Assembly: GCF_016595675.1 (NCBI RefSeq)
Contig: NZ_JAENJH010000003.1
Coordinates: 620,001-684,000, forward strand
From: Prauserella cavernicola
GTDB lineage: Bacteria; Actinomycetota; Actinomycetes; Mycobacteriales; Pseudonocardiaceae
Direction: 5' to 3'
DNA length: 64,000 bases
Part shown: in pieces, positions 1-7,556 of the stretch
How positions within the stretch are numbered: the stretch's first letter is position 1
Layout: each line of letters opens with the position of its first letter
The notes under the pieces: model-generated
What the model was told of the DNA's origin: nothing
Databases searched by the model: none
What the model saw: the letters and a program-made list of their open reading frames with translations, nothing else
Program-made: the position numbers and the translations under genes

Positions 1-228
1 CCCGTAGAGCGACATCGCCGTGACGCCGAGCTCCGAGGCCACCCTGCGCATCGACAGGGCGGCGAGCCCGTCGGCGTCGGCGATGGCGATCGCGGTCCGC
101 GCGACGTCGTCGATCGTGAACCGGGGCTTGGGTCCGCGCCGGGGTTTGTCCTGGATGCCCCAGAGCAGCTCGAGGCTGCGTTTCGGGTCCCCACTGCCGC
201 CGTAGACGGTCACGGTTGAAAACTCCAT
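1..228 (-). CDS. TetR-family transcriptional regulator, N-terminal part (cut by window edge)
   Basis: Reading leftward from an ATG at 228 gives 76 residues that run off the window at base 1. Residues about 37-76 form a TetR helix-turn-helix region (FTIDDVARTAIAIADADG, then SMRRVASELGVTAMSLYG), with the usual recognition-helix ending MSLY. The gene is divergent from the ABC exporter at 298, with 69 bp between the starts, and a dyad lies in that gap. The likely role is a repressor of the exporter that responds to an exported or toxic ligand; that role is inferred from position only. The ligand-binding domain is outside the window. Confidence 0.85.
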   Translation of the reverse strand, partial: MEFSTVTVYGGSGDPKRSLELLWGIQDKPRRGPKPRFTIDDVARTAIAIADADGLAALSMRRVASELGVTAMSLYG

Positions 229-262
229 ACGCCGTAGAGTATTGTCCCCGTTCCATTCATCG

Positions 263-277
263 CTATACGCTGTATAG
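263..277. promoter_or_regulatory. Putative TetR operator
   Basis: CTATAC-GCT-GTATAG is a perfect 6-bp inverted repeat lying 20 bp upstream of the ABC ATPase start and between it and the divergent tetR gene. A related, weaker sequence (CATACGCCGTAGAG) lies at about 226-239, overlapping the tetR start. Two dyads in a tetR-exporter gap fit autoregulation plus exporter control. Confidence 0.55.
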
Positions 278-297
278 AGTTTCTGGAAGGGGCTTGC

Positions 298-1257
298 ATG
301 TCCTCCGTGGAACCGGCCGTCGTGGCCGAGAACCTGCGCAAACGATACGGCGAGACCGTAGCGCTCGACGGCTTCGACCTGACCGTGGCGCCCGGCGCCG
401 TGCACGGTCTGCTCGGACCCAACGGCGCGGGTAAGACCACCGCCGTCCGTGTGCTCGCGACGCTGCTGAGGCCCGACTCCGGGCGGGCGAGCGTGGCGGG
501 GTTCGACGTGGTCGCCCACGCCGAACAGGCCAGGTACCGGCTCGGACTCGTCGGCCAGCACGCCGCCGTCGACGAGATGCTGAGCGGCCGTCAGAACCTG
601 GAGCTGTTCGGCAGGCTCTACCACCTCCGGCCCTCGGCGGCCCGTGCGCGGGCGGGCGAACTGCTCGAGCGGTTCCGGCTCGCCGACACCGGGAGCAAGC
701 CGGTGAAGCAGTACTCCGGCGGGATGCGCCGACGCCTCGACCTCGCGGCCGGGCTCATACTCTCGCCGTATGTGCTGTTTCTCGACGAGCCGACCACGGG
801 CCTCGATCCCCGGGCGCGCAACGAAGTGTGGGCCGCGGTGCGCGAGCTGACGGCGGCGGGCACCACTGTCGTGCTCACCACGCAGTATCTCGAGGAAGCC
901 GATCAGCTCGCGGGCCGCATCTCGGTGATCGACCACGGCAGGGTGATCGCCGAGGGCGCACCGGAGGAGCTGAAACGCCGGATCGGCGCCGACCGCATCG
1001 ACGTGGTCCTGCACCGCGATGCCGACCTGCCGACCGCGGCGGCCCTGCTCGCGGACATCGCGGGCGCGCAACCGGAGTCCGACCCCGATCGCAGGCTCGT
1101 CAGCGCGCCCGTGCGCGACCGGATGGCCGCGTTGAGCCGGCTGGTGCCCGCGCTGAGTTCGGCCGGGATCACGGCGGAGGACGTCGCACTGCGCAGACCC
1201 ACCCTCGACGAGGTGTTCCTGCACCTCACCGGCGACCAGCAGGAGGTGGTGGCATGA
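298..1257 (+). CDS. ABC transporter ATP-binding protein, DrrA-like
   Basis: 319-residue nucleotide-binding subunit of a drug or antibiotic exporter of the daunorubicin-resistance type. Visible are Walker A (GPNGAGKT, about residue 40), the signature motif YSGGMRRRLDLA, Walker B with D-loop (VLFLDEPTTGLDP) and the H-loop region. The roughly 90-residue C-terminal extension after the NBD is typical of DrrA-type proteins. Its ATG follows a GGAAGGGG stretch. The stop overlaps the permease start (ATGA), so the two are translationally coupled. The substrate cannot be read from the sequence. Confidence 0.93.
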   Translation: MSSVEPAVVAENLRKRYGETVALDGFDLTVAPGAVHGLLGPNGAGKTTAVRVLATLLRPDSGRASVAGFDVVAHAEQARYRLGLVGQHAAVDEMLSGRQNLELFGRLYHLRPSAARARAGELLERFRLADTGSKPVKQYSGGMRRRLDLAAGLILSPYVLFLDEPTTGLDPRARNEVWAAVRELTAAGTTVVLTTQYLEEADQLAGRISVIDHGRVIAEGAPEELKRRIGADRIDVVLHRDADLPTAAALLADIAGAQPESDPDRRLVSAPVRDRMAALSRLVPALSSAGITAEDVALRRPTLDEVFLHLTGDQQEVVA

Positions 1258-2081
1258 CCGCGCTGATCACCGCACCGCCGCGGACCCCGCTCGCCCGGCT
1301 GCGCTGGGCGCTCGCCGACGGCTGGACCGTCACGCGGCGCGACCTGACGCACTGGCGGAACCAGCCGCTGCAGCTGGTGGCGGGTCTGCTGTTCTCCGTG
1401 ATGGTGCTGCTGATGTTCGGCTTTCTGTTCGGTGGAGCCATGTTCGTGCCGGGCGGAGGTGACTACCGCGAGTTCCTGGTGCCGGGCGTGCTCGCGCTGA
1501 CGATGGTGTTCGGCGTGGAGACCACGTTCACGGCGATCAGCACCGACGCCGCCCGCGGCGTGACCGACCGGTTCCGTTCGCTGCCCATGGCGCCGTCGGC
1601 GGTAGTGCTCGGCCGGTGCACGGCAGACCTGCTCAGTGCCGTGCTGACGCTCGCCGCGCTCGTACTCGCGGGCCTGGCGATGGGCTGGCAGTGGCACAAC
1701 GGCGTCGCGGGCGCGTTCGCCGCGTTCGCGCTGTTGTTGTTTCTGCGGCTGGCGATGTTGTGGCTCGGCATCTACCTCGGGCTCGTGCTGCGCAGCCCCG
1801 AGGCCGTGATGGCGTTGCAGATCCTCGTGTGGCCGCTGGGTTTCCTGTCGAGCGCGTTCGTCGCCCCCGCGACGATGCCGGGCTGGCTCGCCGCGGTGGC
1901 CGAGTGGAATCCGCTCTCGGCCACGGCCACCGCCATCAGGGAGCTGTTCGGCAACCCCGGCTGGGGAGGGCAGAGCTGGCCCTCGGAGCACCCGGTGCTG
2001 CTGGCCGTGCTGTGGCCACTGGCGCTGACCGCGGTGTTCTGCCCGCTCGCGATCCGCGGCTACCGCGAGCTGAGCCGCTGA
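1254..2081 (+). CDS. ABC-2 type permease (DrrB-like)
   Basis: 275-residue membrane subunit paired with the upstream ATPase; the start overlaps its stop by 4 bp. About six hydrophobic segments are visible, beginning with PLQLVAGLLFSVMVLLMFGFLFG and ending in VLLAVLWPLALTAVFCPLAI. The central segment containing VTDRFRSLPMAPSAVVLGR is the typical ABC-2 cytoplasmic loop/coupling region. The 3' end overlaps by about 20 bp the end of the convergent GAF gene, so there is no room for a conventional intergenic terminator. Confidence 0.9.
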   Translation: MTALITAPPRTPLARLRWALADGWTVTRRDLTHWRNQPLQLVAGLLFSVMVLLMFGFLFGGAMFVPGGGDYREFLVPGVLALTMVFGVETTFTAISTDAARGVTDRFRSLPMAPSAVVLGRCTADLLSAVLTLAALVLAGLAMGWQWHNGVAGAFAAFALLLFLRLAMLWLGIYLGLVLRSPEAVMALQILVWPLGFLSSAFVAPATMPGWLAAVAEWNPLSATATAIRELFGNPGWGGQSWPSEHPVLLAVLWPLALTAVFCPLAIRGYRELSR

Positions 2082-2740
2082 TCGTCGGGCAGCGTGTGCG
2101 CGATGGCCAGGGCAGCCGACTTCACCAGGGTGTCCCGGCCATCGCGTTGCCCGACGTCGGGGTAGTGCAGCGACAGCACCCCGAGAACGGTTCCGTCGCC
2201 GTCGCACAGCGGGTAGGACTGCACGGCCTGCGTGCCCGCGGCGAGTACGACCGCGCGGGTCATGTCGTCGGCGAAGACCGGGCTGGTGCTGACGTCGTCG
2301 ACGAACACCGGTTCTCCGGTGGCCAGCGCCAGCCCGCAGGCTGACGGGGTCTTGGGCCCGACGACCGCGAAGTGGCCGAGGAACCCGGGCGGGAAACCGC
2401 GGTGCCGCACGAGATGCAGCTCCCCGGTCTGACGGTCGACGGTCTGCAGGTCGCAGGTTCCGGTCTCACCGATGCCCTGCGCCGCGAAGAGGATGGCGGT
2501 GTGCACGACGGCGGGGTCGGCCACGGCGAGAAAGTCCTCGGCAGCCAGCGTGCCGGGATCGGTGAACAGGCGATGGCGGAAGCGCCGGAGGATCATCCTG
2601 CGGCTGGCCCGCATCTCCGCGTCCACGAGTCCCTGGTGTGCGCGCCCGATCTGGTTCACCGGATCCGCTCGGCTCGCGGCCAGCGGTGCGGGCAGTCGGC
2701 TACCGGTGTCGTGTCGCTCCAGCGGCTCTGCCGCGCCCAT
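2060..2740 (-). CDS. GAF-domain sensor protein
   Basis: 226 residues. After an N-terminal stretch of about 75 residues, a GAF fold covers residues about 75-215 (AVVHTAILFAAQGIGETGTCDLQTVD through GTQAVQSYPLCDGDGTVLGVLSLHY). No output domain follows, so it may be a single-domain ligand sensor or partner of another protein. The ATG at 2740 has no strong ribosome site, and internal starts are possible. It converges with and slightly overlaps the ABC permease gene. Confidence 0.7.
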   Translation of the reverse strand: MGAAEPLERHDTGSRLPAPLAASRADPVNQIGRAHQGLVDAEMRASRRMILRRFRHRLFTDPGTLAAEDFLAVADPAVVHTAILFAAQGIGETGTCDLQTVDRQTGELHLVRHRGFPPGFLGHFAVVGPKTPSACGLALATGEPVFVDDVSTSPVFADDMTRAVVLAAGTQAVQSYPLCDGDGTVLGVLSLHYPDVGQRDGRDTLVKSAALAIAHTLPDDQRLSSR

Positions 2741-2779
2741 GCGGCGAAGCTACCACCGCAACGCCGGTTCTGGCCCCCG

Positions 2780-3142
2780 TCATATTGTGGCGAGCTGCTG
2801 GGAGTACAGCAGGTTCGCGAGCGTGACGGCGCAGCTCAGAATGCAGAGCACGACGCCGATGCCGGCGACCGCCCTTCGGGTGCCGCACAGGGCGATCGCA
2901 CCCAGCACGAGGCCCACGCCCGCGACGATCGCGGGCAGGGCGAGCAGGACCTGGATGGGCAGGCCGACGAGCTGCATGCTCACGAGGGCGACCACGCCCA
3001 GCAGATCGATGACGTACAACAACGGCCCGACACCGAGCGCCACGACGCCCAGCGCGAGTGAAGTCCAGGCCTGCCCGACGAACCGAGGCCCCAGCGGCGG
3101 GTCGGAAGACACCGCGGGCGAGGGCGACGCCTGCCCGTTCAC
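2780..3142 (-). CDS. Small integral membrane protein (DUF4190-like)
   Basis: 120 residues starting at GTG 3142. A short Pro/Ser-rich N-terminus is followed by three or four hydrophobic segments (SLALGVVALGVGPLLYVIDL, a paired QVLLALPAIVAGVGLVLGAI, and a final AVAGIGVVLCILSCAVTLA). The layout resembles small DUF4190-type membrane proteins. Its start overlaps the stop of a 56-residue gene upstream (GTGA), so the two are probably co-translated. Function unknown. Confidence 0.6.
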   Translation of the reverse strand: MNGQASPSPAVSSDPPLGPRFVGQAWTSLALGVVALGVGPLLYVIDLLGVVALVSMQLVGLPIQVLLALPAIVAGVGLVLGAIALCGTRRAVAGIGVVLCILSCAVTLANLLYSQQLATI

Positions 3143-3309
3143 GGTTGGTCCTTCGGGCGGTGGGAGCGCACCCACTGCCAGTACGCGAGGTCGCCGTCGT
3201 CGAAGAAGGAGACCAGTGGTGCGTCGTTCGAGGCGGCCGGGTCGATCGGCTCCTCGGGCTCGACGTCGGGTCGCTGGTCGCCGGGTCTGTCGGCCTCGGT
3301 GAGATCCAC
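3139..3309 (-). CDS. Hypothetical 56-residue acidic protein
   Basis: A GTG at 3309 is preceded by AGAAGGA at a spacing of 7 and opens 56 codons ending in a TGA that overlaps the GTG of the membrane-protein gene. The product is acidic and Pro-rich in its first half (EADRPGDQRPDVEPEEPIDP) and ends in an aromatic stretch (FFDDGDLAYWQWVRSHRP). The good ribosome site and the GTGA coupling argue for a real gene. I do not recognise the family. Upstream, 3310-3476 holds no gene. Confidence 0.55.
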   Translation of the reverse strand: MDLTEADRPGDQRPDVEPEEPIDPAASNDAPLVSFFDDGDLAYWQWVRSHRPKDQP

Positions 3310-3476
3310 GGTGAAGTCCTTCTCGGGGAACTGGCAGAACTCCGAGAAGATCGATTACGCAGGCCGGACCGTCACACCTCGTGGGTGATCGAGACGCCGC
3401 TGTTACGAAGATCGACGTCCTGGCCCCCAGGGCGCGCGGCAAGGGGGCCGCGCGCGACGAAGCCGAGTGACAATAG

Positions 3477-3550
3477 TGGGCCCGGTGGGACTCGAACCCA
3501 CACTGGCACGGACCTAAACCGTGTGCCTCTGCCAATTGGGCTACGGGCCC
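3477..3550 (-). tRNA. tRNA with UAG anticodon (tRNA-Leu, CUA-reading), short variable arm
   Basis: The complement folds as a complete cloverleaf: a 7-bp acceptor stem (GGGCCCG/CGGGCCC), a D-arm GCCC..GAGGC, a perfect 5-bp anticodon stem (CACGG/CCGTG) with loop TTTAGGT, and a T-arm GTGGG-TTCGAGT-CCCAC. The loop gives anticodon UAG and the discriminator base is A. CCA is not encoded. Only five bases lie between the anticodon and T stems, so it has a type I variable region, whereas leucine tRNAs usually carry a long arm. The fold is certain; the amino-acid identity is inferred from the anticodon. Confidence 0.9.
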
Positions 3551-3664
3551 GACAGGATGAAGCCTAGCGGCATGCCCCGGCCGACCCCTCGGCGTGGCCT
3601 GTGGGGTGAGCGGCCTGCCGGTGATCTAGCCTGCTGACACAGCATGCTCGGCGAGGGAGGACAC

Positions 3665-3886
3665 GTGGCTCGCGATCCGGAGACCATCGAACGCGACATC
3701 GAGAAGGCCAGGGAGGCCCTGGGCTCGACGCTCGACCAGCTCGGGACCAAGGCCAGCCCCAAGCGGCTCGCCGACTCCGCGCGCACGAGCGTGCGGGCGA
3801 AGCTCGACGAGCCGAAGGTGAAGTTCCCGCTGATCGGCGCCGGAGTGCTGATCGCGGTGCTGCTGGTGCGGAAGCTGGTCCGCTAG
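3665..3886 (+). CDS. DUF3618-family small membrane-anchored protein
   Basis: 73 residues from GTG 3665, chosen because GAGGGAGGA lies just upstream; a farther in-frame ATG at 3644 has no such site. The N-terminal RDPETIERDIEKAREALGSTLDQLG is the amphipathic DUF3618 helix. A single C-terminal membrane segment (LIGAGVLIAVLLV) ends with a basic tail. Proteins of this family accompany cell-envelope or stress loci in Actinobacteria, and their role is not settled. It converges on the 189-codon gene. Confidence 0.75.
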   Translation: MARDPETIERDIEKAREALGSTLDQLGTKASPKRLADSARTSVRAKLDEPKVKFPLIGAGVLIAVLLVRKLVR

Positions 3887-3887
3887 C

Positions 3888-4445
3888 TCAGCCGGTGGCG
3901 CTCGCGGAGCCTGCCGCGTTCGGCAGGCCGCTCGCGGGCGCACCGGCGGAGCGCCGCTTGTAGCGGCCGTCGGCCCCCCGCACCCGCGCCCCCTGCTCGA
4001 CCGCGGGTTCCGGGCTCTTGCTGAGTTCCTTGCGCGGCACGGAGCGCTTCCCCTTGGACTCCTTGGCCTTGGTCGGCTTGGAGGCCGCGGCGGGCGCGTC
4101 CTCGGCGGCCGGCCTCTCGTCGGCCTTGGGCTGCTCTGCCTCGGCTGCCGGGGCTTCCGGCGTCGCCGGGGCCTCTGTGGCCGGAGTCTCCTCGACCGGA
4201 GCGGGCTCGGTCCTCGCCAGCCTCGCCGTCATGTAGGCCGAGGTGAATTCCAGTGCGCTGCCGTTGATCAGGTGGACCACTGTCGGGGTCGCACCTTCGG
4301 GTGCCAGTTTCTCGACCAGCTGGTCGGCCCTGTCACGGGCGGCGATGATGCCCGGGGCCCGGTCGTTGAGCTCCTTGCCGAGCCCGGCGACCGTGATCGC
4401 CCAGTTCTCGTTCTCCTGCACGTACCGTGCGGTGATCGCTTGCAT
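3888..4445 (-). CDS. Hypothetical protein with Ala/Pro/Lys-rich tail
   Basis: 185 residues from ATG 4445, with GAGGAGG 13 bp upstream; a GTG at 4448 is equally possible. An N-terminal globular part of about 80 residues (MQAITARYVQENENWAITVAGLG to YMTARLART) is followed by a low-complexity tail alternating acidic Ala/Pro/Glu blocks and basic Lys stretches (KPTKAKESKGKRSVPRKE), reminiscent of nucleic-acid-binding tails. I do not recognise the family. The 224 bp upstream to 4681 contains no gene. Confidence 0.6.
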   Translation of the reverse strand: MQAITARYVQENENWAITVAGLGKELNDRAPGIIAARDRADQLVEKLAPEGATPTVVHLINGSALEFTSAYMTARLARTEPAPVEETPATEAPATPEAPAAEAEQPKADERPAAEDAPAAASKPTKAKESKGKRSVPRKELSKSPEPAVEQGARVRGADGRYKRRSAGAPASGLPNAAGSASATG

Positions 4446-4681
4446 CACCAGTCTCACCCCTCCTCGGCGGGTACGGCTTCACTAGTACAAGACCGTTTCG
4501 CCGTCGCCTCGTGACGCCAGTTCGTGAACAACCCGATCGGTTGAGTCCCATCAGGCGCGTGTTCAGATTCTGTTACGAATTGTGTTCCCCAGCAATACGG
4601 CGATCCGTTGGGTACTACTGAGCGTGAGAACACTCTCAGTGGCCCACTACTTCGTGTGAAAGCCCGATTTCACTGGGTCGC

Positions 4682-5299
4682 TTAACGGTTTGCGAGACGC
4701 TGCAATCCACCCCAGAGCAGGTCCATCGCGTACTCGGTTGCGACATCCGGGGTCACATCGTCATATCGCTCACACCAGATCGCGAGCCGTTCACACCCGC
4801 CGACCACGAATTCCGCAGCGGCTTGAATACGCACAGTGTCCGCGTCGTTGAAAAAGCCGCTCATCAACGTGGCGATGAGGTCGGTCTGTTGTTGCCGGGT
4901 CGCCTCGATCTCCTCGGCCGCCGACGTGCCGACCAGGGTGGTCTCGTGCCGGACCAGTGACCAGGCCTGCCTGCGCTCGCGGATGAACACGAAGAACGCG
5001 TGCAGGCCCGCGCGCATTGCCTCCTCGGCATTGACAGAACCCAGCACGGCCTGCTCGGTCACCTGTCGCAGCTCGGTCCTCGCCTCCCGGATGCACGCCA
5101 GGAGCAGGCCTTCCTTGGAGTTGAAGTACTCGTAGAGCATCGGCTTCGAGACGCCAACGCGCTCCGCGATCTCGTCCATCGACGCCGCCGCGTACCCGCG
5201 CTCGGCGAACACGACCTCGGCGACCTCGATCATCTGCCGCTCGCGTTGTGCCCTCGGCATCCGCTTGCGGCGGGCAGGGGCCTTTTCAGTCGTGCTCAC
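4682..5299 (-). CDS. TetR/AcrR-family regulator
   Basis: 205 residues from GTG 5299. The basic N-terminus (RRKRMPRAQRERQ) leads into a TetR helix-turn-helix at about 41-63 (MDEIAERVGVSKPMLYEYF). The rest is an all-helical ligand domain. It is divergent from the flavin monooxygenase at 5378, with operator-like dyads between them, so it probably represses that gene. The ligand is unknown. Confidence 0.88.
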   Translation of the reverse strand: MSTTEKAPARRKRMPRAQRERQMIEVAEVVFAERGYAAASMDEIAERVGVSKPMLYEYFNSKEGLLLACIREARTELRQVTEQAVLGSVNAEEAMRAGLHAFFVFIRERRQAWSLVRHETTLVGTSAAEEIEATRQQQTDLIATLMSGFFNDADTVRIQAAAEFVVGGCERLAIWCERYDDVTPDVATEYAMDLLWGGLQRLANR

Positions 5300-5304
5300 G
5301 ACAT

Positions 5305-5335
5305 TTACTCTACCGGAAGTAACCTACTCCCAGTA
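5305..5335. promoter_or_regulatory. Tandem operator dyads between tetR and monooxygenase
   Basis: Two adjacent inverted repeats: TTACT-N8-AGTAA (5305-5322) and TACT-CCC-AGTA (5325-5335). They share the half-site TACT/AGTA and lie directly in front of the tetR start, about 45 bp from the monooxygenase start. They are good candidates for the TetR binding region controlling both genes. Confidence 0.55.
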
Positions 5336-5377
5336 AGATGGACTCCGAGTAACAGGAACTGCGGCATGGAGGCGCGC

Positions 5378-6847
5378 ATGGGCAACCGCACCGAGGCGGG
5401 AGTCGTCATCGTCGGCACCGGATTCTCCGGGCTGGGCATGGCGATCCAGCTCCGCAAGGAGGGCCGCGAGGACTTCGTGATCCTGGAGAAGGCCGACGAC
5501 GTGGGCGGCACTTGGCGCGACAACACCTACCCCGGCTGCGCCTGCGACATCCAGTCGCACATGTACTCGTTCTCCTTCGAGCAGAACCCCGGGTGGTCGC
5601 GGTCGTTCTCCCCACAGCCCGAGATCCACGACTACATGCGCCGCGTGGCAAGGAAGTACGACCTCTACCGCTTCGTCCGCTTCGGACAGGAGCTCACCGG
5701 CGCGCGGTGGGACACTGACGAGAACCGTTGGTACGTCTCGACCGCGGGTGGCGACGAGTTCGTCGCCCGCCACCTCGTCGCCGGGCTCGGAGCCCTGCAC
5801 CTGCCGCAGATTCCCGAGTTGCCGGGTATCGAACGGTTCGAGGGCCCGCGCTTCCACTCGGCGGAGTGGGACCACGACGTCGACCTGAGCGGCAAGAAGG
5901 TCGCTGTGGTCGGAACGGGAGCCAGCGCGGTGCAGTTCGTGCCGCAGATCGCCAAGGACGTGGCCGAGCTGACGCTGTTCCAGCGCACTCCACCGTGGAT
6001 CATGCCGAAGCCCGACCACTCGATGCCGGGCTGGGCCAAGCAGCTCTTCGCCAAGGTCCCTGGAGCGCAACGGCTCTACCGCAACCTCCTGTACTGGATG
6101 CTGGAGGTGCGCGCCGTCGGCTTCAACGGCAACCCGCGCATCATGAAGCTCGCGCAGCGGCTCGCCAAGCACAACATCGACAAGCACGTCGACGACCCCG
6201 CGCTGCGCGCCAAGCTCACGCCCGACTACGTGATGGGCTGCAAGCGCGTGCTGATCTCCAACGACTACTATCCGGCGCTGGCCCGGGACAATGTGGACGT
6301 GGTGACCGACGGCGTCGCCGAGGTCAGGCCGCACAGCGTGGTCGACGCGGCCGGGGTCGAGCACGAGGCCGACGTGCTCATCTACGGAACCGGGTTCCAC
6401 GTCACCGACGCGTTCGACGACCTCGGCATCATCGGCGTCGGCGGGCGCAATCTCGGCAAGCTGTGGGCGACCGAGGGAATGCAGACCCACAAGGGCATCA
6501 CGGTGGCCGGGTTCCCGAACCTGTTCTTCCTGCTTGGTCCCAACACCGGACTCGGCCACAACTCCGTGGTGTTCATGATCGAGCAGCAGATCCGCTACAT
6601 CTCCGAAGCGATCCGGTTCGCCGAGTCGCGCGGCGCGGAAGCGATCGAGGTGCGCGCCGACGCCCAGGCGCAGTTCAACCGCGACGTCCAGCGCAAGCTC
6701 GAGAACGGCATCTGGACGCGAGGCGGCTGCACCAGCTGGTACCTCGACGCGCAGGGCGTCAACCGCACGATCTGGCCCGGCTTCACGTGGAAGTACTGGC
6801 TGGAGACCCGCAAACTGCGCCCCAGCGACTTCGAACTGAGCCGCTAG
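5378..6847 (+). CDS. Flavin-containing monooxygenase, Baeyer-Villiger type
   Basis: 489 residues. The ATG at 5378 is chosen over the one at 5366 because GGAGG lies 6 bp before it. An N-terminal FAD-binding GTGFSGLG is followed by GGTWRDNTYPGCACDI, the BVMO fingerprint-like FEGPRFHSAEW and the second dinucleotide site VVGTGASAVQFVPQIA. It would insert oxygen next to a ketone, or oxidise a heteroatom, using NADPH and FAD. The substrate is not deducible. The promoter side carries TetR-type dyads, suggesting substrate-induced expression. Confidence 0.9.
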   Translation: MGNRTEAGVVIVGTGFSGLGMAIQLRKEGREDFVILEKADDVGGTWRDNTYPGCACDIQSHMYSFSFEQNPGWSRSFSPQPEIHDYMRRVARKYDLYRFVRFGQELTGARWDTDENRWYVSTAGGDEFVARHLVAGLGALHLPQIPELPGIERFEGPRFHSAEWDHDVDLSGKKVAVVGTGASAVQFVPQIAKDVAELTLFQRTPPWIMPKPDHSMPGWAKQLFAKVPGAQRLYRNLLYWMLEVRAVGFNGNPRIMKLAQRLAKHNIDKHVDDPALRAKLTPDYVMGCKRVLISNDYYPALARDNVDVVTDGVAEVRPHSVVDAAGVEHEADVLIYGTGFHVTDAFDDLGIIGVGGRNLGKLWATEGMQTHKGITVAGFPNLFFLLGPNTGLGHNSVVFMIEQQIRYISEAIRFAESRGAEAIEVRADAQAQFNRDVQRKLENGIWTRGGCTSWYLDAQGVNRTIWPGFTWKYWLETRKLRPSDFELSR

Positions 6848-6863
6848 GCCGCGCCGGGGGGCG

Positions 6864-6898
6864 TACTGACCCCTGGGACGGGGGTCCAGGGGTCAGTA
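6864..6898. terminator. Bidirectional hairpin terminator
   Basis: Perfect 13-bp arms (TACTGACCCCTGG / CCAGGGGTCAGTA) with a 9-nt loop, sitting between the convergent monooxygenase and XRE genes. The right arm contains the stop codon of the XRE gene. No T-run follows, as is common for actinobacterial hairpin terminators. Confidence 0.65.
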
Positions 6899-7369
6899 GC
6901 CGGGCGGGAGGCCCGAGAGCTTGCGCAGCCGGGCGATCAGGTCCTGGGTCTCCAGTCCGCACAGTTCCGCCATTCGTTCCAGCGCCGTGAACTCCAGCTG
7001 GATCTCGGGACTGCCGCCTGCGGTGTCGAGTCTTCCTCTGGCCCAGCGGCGCAGCGGCAGCAGTTCGGGCTGCTCGTCGGCGATCACCTTGGCCAGGTTC
7101 AGTCTGACCCGGCCTGGTTCGTCGCCGAAGACCCGCCGGTGGACGCGCGCCAGCAGGTTCTGCGGCAGCTCGTCCATCGCGAGACACAGCTCCACCAGTC
7201 GCACGACCGAGCACTGGCGCGTGCCGAGCTCGTAGGTGGCGAGCGTCTGCAGCGAGATCTCGCTCTGCAGTCTCTGGTTCAGTTCCTTGCGCGTCCATCC
7301 TCGCTGTTTGCGGAGCTTGCGTAGTTCCTCGCCAAGTACCCGCTGGTAGACGTCCGCGTCGATCAGCAC
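6893..7369 (-). CDS. XRE-type helix-turn-helix regulator
   Basis: 158 residues from GTG 7369; the longer reading from 7531 starts in non-coding-like sequence. Residues about 11-80 form a lambda-repressor-like domain (LGEELRKLRKQRGWTRKELNQRLQ, then SLQTLATYELGTR). The helical remainder ends in KLSGLPPGY. This resembles short actinobacterial XRE regulators. Targets are unknown; it is a single gene between the monooxygenase and the LCP protein. Confidence 0.8.
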   Translation of the reverse strand: MLIDADVYQRVLGEELRKLRKQRGWTRKELNQRLQSEISLQTLATYELGTRQCSVVRLVELCLAMDELPQNLLARVHRRVFGDEPGRVRLNLAKVIADEQPELLPLRRWARGRLDTAGGSPEIQLEFTALERMAELCGLETQDLIARLRKLSGLPPGY

Positions 7370-7556
7370 TCCAGATCCCCTGCCCGCACCGCGTGCGATG
7401 CCGTGCGCCGACTGCGCCGGCACAGTGCATGCGTTCTTCACGCGAGTGAAAGCCCTCCGGCTCACTCCGCTTACGCAAGTTCGGTGGAAAACTTGACAAA
7501 GTTGGGCCAAGTACTCCGAATGGCGTAACAAAAGGGGCCGATCGGGCTCACCCGGA

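Noticed and set aside
5000-5377. N-terminal extension of the flavin monooxygenase reading through the tetR region
   Set aside because: It would be antisense to tetR. The ATG at 5378 has a ribosome site and begins at the family's usual N-terminus.
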